DNA of 64,000 nucleotides from Riemerella columbina DSM 16469 (GTDB lineage Bacteria; Bacteroidota; Bacteroidia; Flavobacteriales; Weeksellaceae): NCBI RefSeq assembly GCF_000374405.1, contig NZ_KB894219.1, positions 54 to 64,053 of the forward strand, read 5' to 3'. Shown piece by piece: positions 39,704 to 48,961 of this stretch (position 1 is its first letter; each line of letters starts with the position of its first letter). The notes under the pieces were generated by a model. It saw only the letters and a program-made list of their open reading frames with translations, ran no database searches and was not told where the DNA came from. The position numbers and the translations under genes were made by a program.

Positions 39704-42436
39704 GTGAAAAGTTATACATTTTTAAAAGTTGCTCCTGCTTTTCTCTTGGCAGGTGCAATGTTACAGGCTCAAACTAAAGATTCCACAAAAGTCAAAAATA
39801 TTGAAGAAGTGGTGTTAATTGGTTACGGGAGCAAAAAGAAATCAGATCTTACAGGATCGGTAACTGCCATTTCTGCTAAAGATTTTAATGGTGGTGCGGT
39901 ATCTTCACCAGAGCAATTGATACAAGGTAAAGCGGCAGGGGTTCAAATCACGACCAATGGTGGTGCGCCAGGTAGCGGTTCTACCATTAGAATTCGTGGA
40001 GCAGCTTCGCTTAATGCGTCTAACGACCCATTAATTGTAATCGATGGAATGCCTTTGGATAATGGTGGTATCAATGGAGCGGCTAATCCGTTAGCCTTAA
40101 TCAACCCTAACGATATTGAGTCGTTTAATGTATTGAAAGATGCATCTGCTGCGGCTATTTATGGTAACAGAGCAACAAACGGGGTCATCATCATTACGAC
40201 TAGAAAAGGAACCAGAGGAAGATTAAAAGTAGGTTACAATGCGACGACTTCAGTTTCTGAAAAATTTGGAACGGTAAATGTATTGAATGCTAAGCAGTTT
40301 CACGATGTTGTCAATGAAGTTCAGCCAGCTGTAGCCCACCTTTTAGGCAAAAGTAATACTAATTGGCAAGAGGCTATTTATCAATTAGCCACAGGTTTTG
40401 ATAATAATTTGACTTTTTCAGGTGGTCTAGGTAAAGTGCCTTTTAGATTATCATTGGGCTATTTAAATCAAGATGGTATTTTAAAAACTAACTCTATTGA
40501 AAGAAGTACAGCAGGGTTAAATCTCAATCCTAGTTTTTTTAATAATCATTTAAAGATTAACCTTAATGTAAAAGGAACTTATGTAGAAAACCGTTTTGCA
40601 GATGCTGGAGCTATTGGAGAAGCGGTAGCTTTTGATCCAACGCAATCTATTTATGACACTAATGTTCCACAGTTTGGTGGATATTGGGAATGGGTAGACC
40701 CTGCAACAGGAAAACCAAGCAACTTGGCAACTAAAAACCCAGTGTCTATGTTGTACCAAAGAAATGATGTATCCTATGTGAGAAGAGTATTGGGAAATGT
40801 TCAGTTTGATTATAAATTCCATTTTTTACCTGCCCTAAGAGCTAATCTTAATTTAGGTTTAGATTATGCAGACTCTAATGGTAGTGAAACGAAAGATCCA
40901 AGCTTAGCATCTGTCTTTAATGAAAATGGAACTACAAGACACTACACCCAAGAAAAGAAAAATAGATTATTAGAATTTTATCTTAACTATAGCAAAAAGT
41001 TACCTTCTTTAGATTCAGATTTAGATGTAATGGCAGGGTATTCTTACCAAAAATGGAATGAAAGTGCGCCATTTGCCCCAACGATTAATGGTTTGGGTGT
41101 TTCTAACCCTTCTAGCGGTGTAGATTTCTTCACACAGAATCTATTGATTTCTTACTATGGGCGTCTAAATTATACCTTTAAAAATAGATATTTATTAACC
41201 GCTTCTTTGCGTAGAGATGGTTCTTCAAGGTTTAGTGAAGAAAATAGATGGGGCTATTTCCCTTCTGTATCTTTGGCGTGGAGAATAGATCAAGAGAGCT
41301 TCCTAAAAGGTAGTCCAACAGTTTCTACTTTAAAATTAAGAGGCGGTTGGGGGATCACAGGTCAGCAAGATTTAGGAACTAGTAACTACCCTTATTTAGC
41401 GGTATACGGCTATTCAGATGGAGGTGCTAGATACCAGTTAGGGAACTCCTTTTATACACTGATTCGTCCTAATGGTTATGACAAAAATATTCGTTGGGAA
41501 ACTACAGAAACCTCTAATATTGGTTTAGATTTTGGATTGTTTAAAGATAGACTATTGTTTGCAATAGATGCATATAGTAGAAAAACATCTGATTTGTTAA
41601 GCGTAGTACCTGTTCCTGCAGGATCTAATTTTACCAATTTACTTATGACCAATGTAGGGGATATGGAATCTAAAGGAGTGGAGATAGCTGCAACTGTAAA
41701 AGCGATTAAAAATGAGAATTTTACATGGGATTTTACAGCGAATGCTACTTGGCAAGAGGCTAAAATTACCTCACTATCAGTTACAGAAAATCCTAACCAA
41801 ATTGTATTAACAGGTGGCATCAGAGGGGTTACAGGGACTAATGTACAAGTACAATCTGTAGGATATACCCCAAACTCTTTTTATGTATTAGAACAAAAGT
41901 ATGATGCTAATGGCAAGCCTATTGAAGGAGAATATGTAGACCGAAATAATGATGGTGTAATAAATGAACAAGATTTATATCAATACCACTCACCAATGCC
42001 AAAGGCTCTGTTTGGCTTTTCATCTACTATGAATTACAAAAATTGGGATTTTGGCTTTACACTTAGAGCTAGTATAGGAAACTATGTTTATAATAATATG
42101 AACTCCCAGTTTGGAGCATCTGCTAGAATTTCAGGTAACGGAGGATATATTACAAATCTTACAACAGATTACTTAAATACTAAATTTAAAGAAAATCAAT
42201 ATCTTTCAAATTATTATGTAGAAGATGCATCTTTTCTTAGAATGGATAACATTAGCCTAGGATACAATTTCCCAAGCTTTATAGGTAAATCTAGATTAAG
42301 ACTTAATGCTACAGTAAACAATGTATTTGTAATTACTAAATATAGTGGTATAGACCCGGAAGTTTTCAATGGTATTGATAATAATTTCTATCAAAGACCA
42401 CGCGTGTACTCTCTAGGCTTTAATGTACAATTCTAA
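39704..42436 (+). CDS. SusC/RagA-type TonB-dependent outer-membrane transporter
   Basis: The 910-residue protein starts at GTG and has a signal peptide (MKSYTFLKVAPAFLLAGAML, then QAQ). A TonB-box-like EEVVLIGYGSKKKSDLTGS follows, then the plug domain (LIQGKAAGVQITTNGGAPGSGSTIRIRGAASLNASNDPLIVIDGMP), ASAAAIYGNRATNGVIIITTRKG, and a beta-barrel with FNVQF end. The N-terminal carboxypeptidase-like domain of many SusC proteins is absent. It forms, with the SusD-like lipoprotein downstream, a glycan importer. The GH97 gene that follows points to an alpha-glucan or related sugar. Confidence 0.92.
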   Translation: MKSYTFLKVAPAFLLAGAMLQAQTKDSTKVKNIEEVVLIGYGSKKKSDLTGSVTAISAKDFNGGAVSSPEQLIQGKAAGVQITTNGGAPGSGSTIRIRGAASLNASNDPLIVIDGMPLDNGGINGAANPLALINPNDIESFNVLKDASAAAIYGNRATNGVIIITTRKGTRGRLKVGYNATTSVSEKFGTVNVLNAKQFHDVVNEVQPAVAHLLGKSNTNWQEAIYQLATGFDNNLTFSGGLGKVPFRLSLGYLNQDGILKTNSIERSTAGLNLNPSFFNNHLKINLNVKGTYVENRFADAGAIGEAVAFDPTQSIYDTNVPQFGGYWEWVDPATGKPSNLATKNPVSMLYQRNDVSYVRRVLGNVQFDYKFHFLPALRANLNLGLDYADSNGSETKDPSLASVFNENGTTRHYTQEKKNRLLEFYLNYSKKLPSLDSDLDVMAGYSYQKWNESAPFAPTINGLGVSNPSSGVDFFTQNLLISYYGRLNYTFKNRYLLTASLRRDGSSRFSEENRWGYFPSVSLAWRIDQESFLKGSPTVSTLKLRGGWGITGQQDLGTSNYPYLAVYGYSDGGARYQLGNSFYTLIRPNGYDKNIRWETTETSNIGLDFGLFKDRLLFAIDAYSRKTSDLLSVVPVPAGSNFTNLLMTNVGDMESKGVEIAATVKAIKNENFTWDFTANATWQEAKITSLSVTENPNQIVLTGGIRGVTGTNVQVQSVGYTPNSFYVLEQKYDANGKPIEGEYVDRNNDGVINEQDLYQYHSPMPKALFGFSSTMNYKNWDFGFTLRASIGNYVYNNMNSQFGASARISGNGGYITNLTTDYLNTKFKENQYLSNYYVEDASFLRMDNISLGYNFPSFIGKSRLRLNATVNNVFVITKYSGIDPEVFNGIDNNFYQRPRVYSLGFNVQF

Positions 42437-42454
42437 TCCATAAAAAAATAAAAA

Positions 42455-44047
42455 ATGAATTCAAAATATATAAAAATCGCCATAGCAGCCTTAGCTATTA
42501 ATTTTAGCTTTATATCCTGCGAAAGAGATCTTAATGAATTTAATAGCAGTGATGTTACCTCTGAAACTATTTATCAAGATTTTAATAATTACAAAGGAGT
42601 ATTAGCCAAATGTTATGCAGGGCTATCTTTGTCAGGACAAGGTGGCGGTGATGATAGGGCAGATGTAGGAGGTATTGACGGAGGAATGTCAAACTATTTA
42701 AGACAGTATTTCCAACTTCAAGAATTGCCAACAGATGAAGCAGTAATCGGTTGGGGAGATGCCAACTTGCCAGATTTGCATAATATGAACTGGGGGGCAG
42801 ATAACCAGTTTACTACAGCAATGTACTATAGAATTATGTATCAAGTAACTCTAACAAATGAGTTTATTCGTGAAACATCAGATGAAAAATTATCTTCTCG
42901 TGGGATTTCTGGTACTCAAGCAGAAGAAGCCAGACTATTCCGCAATGAAGCAAGATTTTTAAGAGCATTAAGCTATTACCACGCCATAGATTTATTTGGT
43001 AATGTTCCATTCGTAGATGAAAACTCACCAGTAGGAGTAACGCCACCGCCAAGAATTGAAAGAAAGGATCTATTTAGCTATGTAGAAAAAGAATTAAAAG
43101 ATTTAGAATCTAAGCTAAAAGCACCGCGTACCAATGAGTATGGTAGAGCAGACCAAGCTGCAGTGTGGATGTTATTATCCAAATTATATCTAAATGCAGA
43201 GGTATATACTGGACAAGCCCATTATAATGAAGCTGCAGATTATGCAAAAAAAGTCATCAATTCTGGTTTTTCCCTAAAACCTAAATATGAAGAGTTATTT
43301 TTAGCCGATAATGATATTAATAATAATGAAGTAATTTTCTCGATCAATTATGATGGTGCCCAGTCTAGAACTTGGGGCGGTACTACTTACATTATCCATG
43401 CAGGTATAGGCGGTAAAATGGATCCCTCTAAATATGGTGTAAATGGTGGATGGTGGGGACTTAGAACTACTAAAAACCTAGTTCAAAAATTCCCAGACGC
43501 TAATGGCTCAAAAGACATCAGAGGAAGATTCTTTACCAATGGACAAAATGATGAAATCAATAATATTGGAGATTTTGCAGATGGCTATCCATTAATTAAA
43601 TTTAAAAATGTAACAAAGGCAGGTGTGGCAGGTAAAGATTCTTCTGGAAACTTTGTAGATACGGACTTCCCAATGTTTAGATTGGCAGATGCGTATTTGA
43701 TGTACGCCGAAGCAGTGCTAAGAGGTGCCAATGGCAGTACAGCAGAAGCCCTTTCTTATGTTAACCAATTGAGAGAGAGAGCTTATGGAAATACATCGGG
43801 GAATATTAACCTCTCACAACTAACCTTAGATTTTATTTTAGATGAAAGAGCCAGAGAGCTAGCATGGGAAGCTTCTCGTAGAACAGATCTCATCAGATTC
43901 GGAAAATTTACCAGTGCAGCTTACTTATGGGCATGGAAAGGAGGTGTGAAGGAAGGAAAAGCAGTGGACGGATTTAGAACTCTTTATCCAATACCGTCTA
44001 AAGACTTAATAGCAAATCCAAACCTTAAGCAAAACCAAGGTTATTAA
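42455..44047 (+). CDS. SusD/RagB-type surface lipoprotein
   Basis: The 530-residue protein has a lipobox (INFSFISCERDLNEF) and the family's TPR-like helices and conserved segments: RFLRALSYYHAIDLFGNVPFVDENSPV, then FPMFRLADAYLMYAEAVLRG, LRERAYG, LDERARELAWEASRRTDLIRFGKF. It caps the SusC transporter and binds glycan at the cell surface. It follows susC by 18 bp and ends in a terminator. Confidence 0.93.
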   Translation: MNSKYIKIAIAALAINFSFISCERDLNEFNSSDVTSETIYQDFNNYKGVLAKCYAGLSLSGQGGGDDRADVGGIDGGMSNYLRQYFQLQELPTDEAVIGWGDANLPDLHNMNWGADNQFTTAMYYRIMYQVTLTNEFIRETSDEKLSSRGISGTQAEEARLFRNEARFLRALSYYHAIDLFGNVPFVDENSPVGVTPPPRIERKDLFSYVEKELKDLESKLKAPRTNEYGRADQAAVWMLLSKLYLNAEVYTGQAHYNEAADYAKKVINSGFSLKPKYEELFLADNDINNNEVIFSINYDGAQSRTWGGTTYIIHAGIGGKMDPSKYGVNGGWWGLRTTKNLVQKFPDANGSKDIRGRFFTNGQNDEINNIGDFADGYPLIKFKNVTKAGVAGKDSSGNFVDTDFPMFRLADAYLMYAEAVLRGANGSTAEALSYVNQLRERAYGNTSGNINLSQLTLDFILDERARELAWEASRRTDLIRFGKFTSAAYLWAWKGGVKEGKAVDGFRTLYPIPSKDLIANPNLKQNQGY

Positions 44048-44071
44048 ACAAAATTGCTAAAATTATAAAAC

Positions 44072-44110
44072 AAAAGTGTTGTTTTTTAGCAACACTTTTA
44101 TTATTTTTAA
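44072..44110 (+). terminator. Terminator between the susD-like and GH97 genes
   Basis: AAAAGTGTTG pairs with CAACACTTTT and is followed by a T-rich stretch. It may partly separate GH97 expression from susCD. Confidence 0.85.
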
Positions 44111-44130
44111 CCCATAAAAATATTAATTTT

Positions 44131-46281
44131 ATGATAACTAAAAAAAATATAGCAGCGGCATTGTTCACATTATCAATAGGTTACTTGTCTGCACAAACTT
44201 TAAAATCTCCAGATGGTAATTTTGAAATGAATTTTTCTCTAGAAAATGGAGTGCCTTATTATAATTTAAGCTATAAAGGACAACCAGTTTTAGAAAACTC
44301 AAAATTAGGACTTCAGATTTATAAAGAAACCACTTATAACCTTAAAGATATTACTAATCAGCCGAGTGTGGATTTAAGTTCAGGGTTTGTAAAAGTAGGG
44401 GAGACCAGAGCTTCTAAAAATGAAAACTGGCAGCCTGTTTTAGGTGAAAAGAAATTTTACAATAACCACTATAATGAACTAGCAGTTACTTTAAATAATA
44501 AAGAACAAAACAGAAATATCGTAGTAAAATTCCGTTTGTTTAACGATGGGCTAGGCTTTAGATATGAATTTCCGCAACAAAAAAACTTAAATTATTTTAT
44601 CATTAAAGAGGAATTAACTGAGTTTGATTTTCCTACAGATATGAAAGCATGGTGGATTGCAGGAGATTATGATACAGAAGAATATCTATACCAAACAACT
44701 AAAGTTTCAGAAATTCCTGCTAAATGGGAACAATCGGTAGAGCAGAATGTATCTCAAACGCCAATTAAAAACGCGGTACAATCTCCAGTAATGCTAAAGC
44801 GTGAAGGTAAATCTCCTCTCTATATTAATGTAGCAGAAGCTGCTGTAATAGATTATCCAGCCTCCAATCTAGATGTAGATGCTAAAGACTATAAATTTAC
44901 CATTCACCTAACTCCAGATGCACAAGGAGCTAAAGGGTATATCCAGACATCGGCGGTATCGCCATGGAGAACAATTATTGTATCCCCAAGAGCAGAAGAG
45001 GTTTTAGATTCTAAAATGCTATTTAGCCTTAATGAACCTACAAAATATAAAGATACCTCTTGGATTAAACCTACAAAATACATGGGAGTATGGTGGGAAA
45101 TGATTATTGGAAAATCTTCTTGGGCATATTCAGATGCAGATAATGTAAAAATTGGTGAAACAGATTTTTCTAAACTAAAGCCAACAGGAAAACACGCTGC
45201 TAATAATGAGAAGGTTAAAGAATACATAGATTTTGCCGCAGAAAATGGTTTCAATGGGTTATTAATTGAAGGCTGGAATGTAGGTTGGGAAGATTGGTTT
45301 GGAAAATCTAAAGAATTTGTATTTGACTTTATAACGCCTTATCCAGATTTTGATATTAAAATACTCAACGACTATGCTCACAAAAAAGGTATTAAGTTAA
45401 TGATGCACCACGAAACTTCGGGGTCGGCAGCAAACTACGAACTTTGGGCAGATAAAGCCTATCAGTTGATGAATCAATATGACTATCCTTCCGTAAAAAC
45501 GGGGTATGTAGGTAATATTATTCCAAGGGGCGAGCATCATTACAGCCAATGGATGATTAATCATTATAATAGAATTGCAGAAAAAGCAGCTAAATATAAG
45601 GTAATGGTAAATTCTCATGAATCTGTTCGTCCATCTGGTTTAAGTAGAACTTATCCAAACTGGATAGCAGCAGAAGCAGCAAGAGGAACAGAATATGAAG
45701 TGTTTGGCGGTAATACCCCAGAACACCAGACAATACTGCCATTTACCAGATTTATGGGTGGTCCTATGGACTATACGCCAGGAATTTTCCAGACGAAAAT
45801 GGATTATTATTTCCCTAATGATACACGCTTTGTTAAAACTACTTTAGCAAAGCAATTAGCACTTTATGTGGTGATGTATTCTCCGCTACAAATGGCAGCA
45901 GATTTACCAGAAAATTATAAAAAACACATGGACGCATTTCAGTTTATAAAAGATGTTCCTGCAGATTGGGACGATACTAAAATTTTATCAGCTGAGCCAG
46001 GTGACTATATCCATACGGCGAGAAAAGCCAAAGGCAAAGACGAATGGTATGTAGGTGGTATTACCGATGAAAATAAGCGTTCTTATACCGTAGATTTATC
46101 ATTTTTAGATAAAGGTAAAAAATATGAAGCCACGATTTATGAAGATGCTAAAGACGCTGATTATATAGATAACCCACAGGCGTATCATATTTATAAAAAA
46201 GTAGTAACAAGTAAAACTAAACTGCCAGTCAATATGGCAAGAAGTGGAGGGTATGCTATTTCTATTAAGCCAATTAATTAG
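44131..46281 (+). CDS. Glycoside hydrolase family 97 (SusB-like)
   Basis: The 716-residue protein has a signal peptide (MITKKNIAAALFTLSIGYLSAQ), an N-terminal beta-sandwich (LKSPDGNFEMNFSLENG, YNLSYKGQPVLENSKLGLQ), a catalytic barrel (GVWWEMIIGKSSW, GFNGLLIEGWNVGWEDWF, LMMHHETSGSAANYE, VMVNSHESVRPSGLSRTYPNW), and a C-terminal sandwich. Glutamates are present in both HHET and NSHES, as in the inverting alpha-glucosidase branch. It likely cleaves alpha-linked oligosaccharides taken up by the SusCD pair. Confidence 0.93.
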   Translation: MITKKNIAAALFTLSIGYLSAQTLKSPDGNFEMNFSLENGVPYYNLSYKGQPVLENSKLGLQIYKETTYNLKDITNQPSVDLSSGFVKVGETRASKNENWQPVLGEKKFYNNHYNELAVTLNNKEQNRNIVVKFRLFNDGLGFRYEFPQQKNLNYFIIKEELTEFDFPTDMKAWWIAGDYDTEEYLYQTTKVSEIPAKWEQSVEQNVSQTPIKNAVQSPVMLKREGKSPLYINVAEAAVIDYPASNLDVDAKDYKFTIHLTPDAQGAKGYIQTSAVSPWRTIIVSPRAEEVLDSKMLFSLNEPTKYKDTSWIKPTKYMGVWWEMIIGKSSWAYSDADNVKIGETDFSKLKPTGKHAANNEKVKEYIDFAAENGFNGLLIEGWNVGWEDWFGKSKEFVFDFITPYPDFDIKILNDYAHKKGIKLMMHHETSGSAANYELWADKAYQLMNQYDYPSVKTGYVGNIIPRGEHHYSQWMINHYNRIAEKAAKYKVMVNSHESVRPSGLSRTYPNWIAAEAARGTEYEVFGGNTPEHQTILPFTRFMGGPMDYTPGIFQTKMDYYFPNDTRFVKTTLAKQLALYVVMYSPLQMAADLPENYKKHMDAFQFIKDVPADWDDTKILSAEPGDYIHTARKAKGKDEWYVGGITDENKRSYTVDLSFLDKGKKYEATIYEDAKDADYIDNPQAYHIYKKVVTSKTKLPVNMARSGGYAISIKPIN

Positions 46282-46296
46282 ATTACTATTTATAAC

Positions 46297-46335
46297 AAAA
46301 ACCTCCGTTAATTGAATTTTAACGGAGGTTTTTAT
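46297..46335. terminator. Terminator between GH97 and the metal-dependent hydrolase gene
   Basis: AAAACCTCCGTTA pairs with TAACGGAGGTTTT; T runs on both strands make it bidirectional for the convergent genes. Confidence 0.9.
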
Positions 46336-46352
46336 TTAAGAATCTATTTGAT

Positions 46353-47033
46353 TTAAACCTCAAAACTTTCGCCTAATTTTAGCAATATTAATTCTATATT
46401 TCTATTATTAAAAGCTTGTTGGGCTTTATCGTGGTCTATACTGATAGGAGGGAAAGTATCAAAGTGACAACCGATAACCTTTGGACATTCTAATAATTCT
46501 GCGGCAGCAAAACTCGCTTTATCTGGGCACATAGTATAGTGTGAACCAATGGGGAGAATGCTTAAATCAATTTTACCATAAATTTTAGGGAACAAAGACA
46601 TATCGTGCATCACCCCAGTATCCCCTGCAAAATAAATAGTTTTATCATCAAAATTAAAAATATAGCCTGCTGGCTCACCACCGTACGCACCATCTGGAAA
46701 AGAGCTGGTATGGAGTGCAGGCACCATAGAAATTTTTAAACCTTTAATATCGGTAGAACCTCCAAAGTTAATATCAATATTATTTTCATGCCCATAGTAG
46801 CCACAGATCTCTGGCTGGGCAATAACCGTAGCATTTGGGTGATGTTTTAACACTTCTTTTACATCCGCGGTATGGTCTTCGTGAGCATGGGTAATCAAGA
46901 TATAGTCAATAGTTTGTGCTGAAATATCAAACCCAGATTGATCTTTCTGGAAGTTGTAAAAAGGATCAGAAATAATGGTCTTACCTTTATAAGTGAACAA
47001 AAAACAGTTTTGTCCTAGAAATTGTATCGTCAT
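46353..47033 (-). CDS. Metal-dependent hydrolase (UPF0173/UlaG-like metallo-beta-lactamase fold)
   Basis: The 226-residue protein has the metal-binding motif ILITHAHEDHTADVKEVL near residue 55, TIIYFAGDTGVMHDM near 130 (DTG ligand) and PIGSHYTMCPDKASFAAAELL and VIGCHFDTFPPI later (His ligand). This is the UPF0173 family, which hydrolyses small phospho- or lactone-like substrates; the natural one is unknown. It begins 30 bp downstream of menA on the same strand. Confidence 0.87.
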   Translation of the reverse strand: MTIQFLGQNCFLFTYKGKTIISDPFYNFQKDQSGFDISAQTIDYILITHAHEDHTADVKEVLKHHPNATVIAQPEICGYYGHENNIDINFGGSTDIKGLKISMVPALHTSSFPDGAYGGEPAGYIFNFDDKTIYFAGDTGVMHDMSLFPKIYGKIDLSILPIGSHYTMCPDKASFAAAELLECPKVIGCHFDTFPPISIDHDKAQQAFNNRNIELILLKLGESFEV

Positions 47034-47063
47034 AAATATAGTTTAATGTGGTTAATGCCTTTA

Positions 47064-47996
47064 TTAATAGTCAAAATAATTAAGTCCAAAGGCTAATAAA
47101 ATTGCCATAACTAAAGTTAAAATACCTACTTGTTTTAAAAAAGGGTCTAATAATTTTGGTTCTTGCACTTGCATAATTTTTCTGCGTAGAGCCATCATTG
47201 GGAATAATAAAACCATTACGATAAAGGCATAATAATTCCCTGAGTGAAAGAAATCTTTAACACCTAAAAATATTAAAATTAAAATCAATGGCAATTGCAG
47301 TAATACCATTTGGTAAATCATGGCATATTTAAAACCTAGCCTTAGTGCTAAAGTTTTTTTACCAGTCATTCGGTCGCTTTCAATATCTCGCATATTATTA
47401 AGGTTAAGGACGGCAGTACTCATCATACCAACTGCTGAGGCGGGCAACAAAATACTCCAATCCCAAGATTTTGTAAATAAAAAATAGCTACCCCCCACCG
47501 AAATAAGTCCAAAGAAAATAAACACCATGATATCGCCTAAGCCTAAATAACCATAAGGCTTTTTGCCCACAGTATAGCCTATTGCCGCTAAAATACAAGC
47601 GACACCTATACCAATAAATATCCAAAATTTCTTAATATAATTGGGAAAGAATGCCAAATAGAGTAGAGCAACTGTCGCTATGAGTGATAATACGGCAGTC
47701 ACGATAATTGCCGTTTTCATTTGCTGAGCCGTTACTTTACCAGATGCCACTGCACGGCTTTCGGCTTCACTAATTCTTTGTTGGTCTGTGCCTTTTACAC
47801 CATCGCCATAGTCGTTAGCAAAATTAGATAATATTTGGTACAGCAAAGTCACCACTAGAGCCAAAATAAAAATACTAATATCCCAAGGTTCGCCTTGTTG
47901 TTTTAGTTGCCATCTTGCGATAAACGACCCCATAATGATACCACTTAGGGATAGCGGTAGTGTTCTTAGCCTTGCGGCTTGAATCCAAGTTTTCAT
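47064..47996 (-). CDS. menA: 1,4-dihydroxy-2-naphthoate polyprenyltransferase
   Basis: The 310-residue, multi-span membrane protein has the UbiA-family motif ILSNFANDYGDGVKGTDQQR (first aspartate-rich loop) and VLNLNNMRDIESDRMTGKKTLALRLG (second loop). It attaches the isoprenoid chain in menaquinone synthesis. It is encoded next to menB, which makes its substrate's precursor, and the isoprenoid would come from the polyprenyl synthase encoded at 52104-53081. Confidence 0.93.
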   Translation of the reverse strand: MKTWIQAARLRTLPLSLSGIIMGSFIARWQLKQQGEPWDISIFILALVVTLLYQILSNFANDYGDGVKGTDQQRISEAESRAVASGKVTAQQMKTAIIVTAVLSLIATVALLYLAFFPNYIKKFWIFIGIGVACILAAIGYTVGKKPYGYLGLGDIMVFIFFGLISVGGSYFLFTKSWDWSILLPASAVGMMSTAVLNLNNMRDIESDRMTGKKTLALRLGFKYAMIYQMVLLQLPLILILIFLGVKDFFHSGNYYAFIVMVLLFPMMALRRKIMQVQEPKLLDPFLKQVGILTLVMAILLAFGLNYFDY

Positions 47997-48053
47997 TGAT
48001 TTAGATTTGGAAATGTTAGACTTTAGAGATGAGAATTTAGACCTTGATATCCA

Positions 48054-48890
48054 TTATGAAATCCATTGGTCTTTTCCAAAGTCTGGTTTTCTCTTTTCCA
48101 AAAACGCATTGCGTCCTTCTTTGGCTTCATCTGTCATATAGGCAAGTCTTGTGGCTTCCCCTGCAAATACTTGCTGACCAACCATACCATCGTCGGTTAG
48201 GTTCATTGCAAATTTCAGCATACGGATAGAAGTCGGCGATTTGGCAAGAATTTCCTGCGCCCATTCGTAGGCGGTATCTTCTAACTCTGCATGAGGTACC
48301 ACTTTGTTTACCATTCCCATTTCGTAGGCTTCTTGAGCAGAATAGTTTCTACCCAAAAAGAAAATTTCTCTGGCTCTTTTTTGCCCCACCATTTTAGCTA
48401 AATAAGCAGAGCCATAGCCACCATCAAAACTGGTTACATCGGCATCGGTTTGTTTAAAAATAGCGTGTTCCTCACTCGCTAAAGTCAAATCACAAGTTAC
48501 ATGTAACGAGTGTCCACCACCTACTGCCCAACCTGGTACTACGGCAATCACCACCTTCGGCATAAAGCGAATTAAGCGTTGAACTTCTAAAATATTTAAT
48601 CGATGTCTGCCATCTTCACCTACATAACCTTGATGTCCTCTGGCTTTTTGGTCGCCACCGCTGCAAAATGCCCAACCGCCATCTTTAGGGCTTGGACCTT
48701 CACCTGATAACAATACCACACCTATGGAAGCATCTTCGTAAGCATCGTAAAAAGCATCGTAAAGTTCAGAAGTGGTTTTAGGGCGAAAGGCGTTTCTTAC
48801 CTCAGGTCTATTAAAGGCAATTCTGGCAACACCATTACATTTTTTATAAGTGATATCTTCGTATTCTTTTGCTGTTTTCCAGTCTATCAT
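48054..48890 (-). CDS. menB: 1,4-dihydroxy-2-naphthoyl-CoA synthase
   Basis: The 278-residue crotonase-family protein has VARIAFNRPEVRNAFRPKTTSELYDA, CSGGDQKARGHQGYVGEDGRH (the MenB-specific loop) and VVPGWAVGGGHSLHVTCDLTLAS, with SFDGGYGSAYLAKMVGQKRAREIFFLGR following. It closes the ring of o-succinylbenzoyl-CoA in menaquinone synthesis. It precedes menA by 57 bp. Confidence 0.96.
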   Translation of the reverse strand: MIDWKTAKEYEDITYKKCNGVARIAFNRPEVRNAFRPKTTSELYDAFYDAYEDASIGVVLLSGEGPSPKDGGWAFCSGGDQKARGHQGYVGEDGRHRLNILEVQRLIRFMPKVVIAVVPGWAVGGGHSLHVTCDLTLASEEHAIFKQTDADVTSFDGGYGSAYLAKMVGQKRAREIFFLGRNYSAQEAYEMGMVNKVVPHAELEDTAYEWAQEILAKSPTSIRMLKFAMNLTDDGMVGQQVFAGEATRLAYMTDEAKEGRNAFLEKRKPDFGKDQWIS

Positions 48891-48961
48891 AATGTTTAAT
48901 TTGGCGTAAAGTTAAGGATATTTTGCCTTTATCGCAACTGTATAAAGGCTTTTCAATCGCC

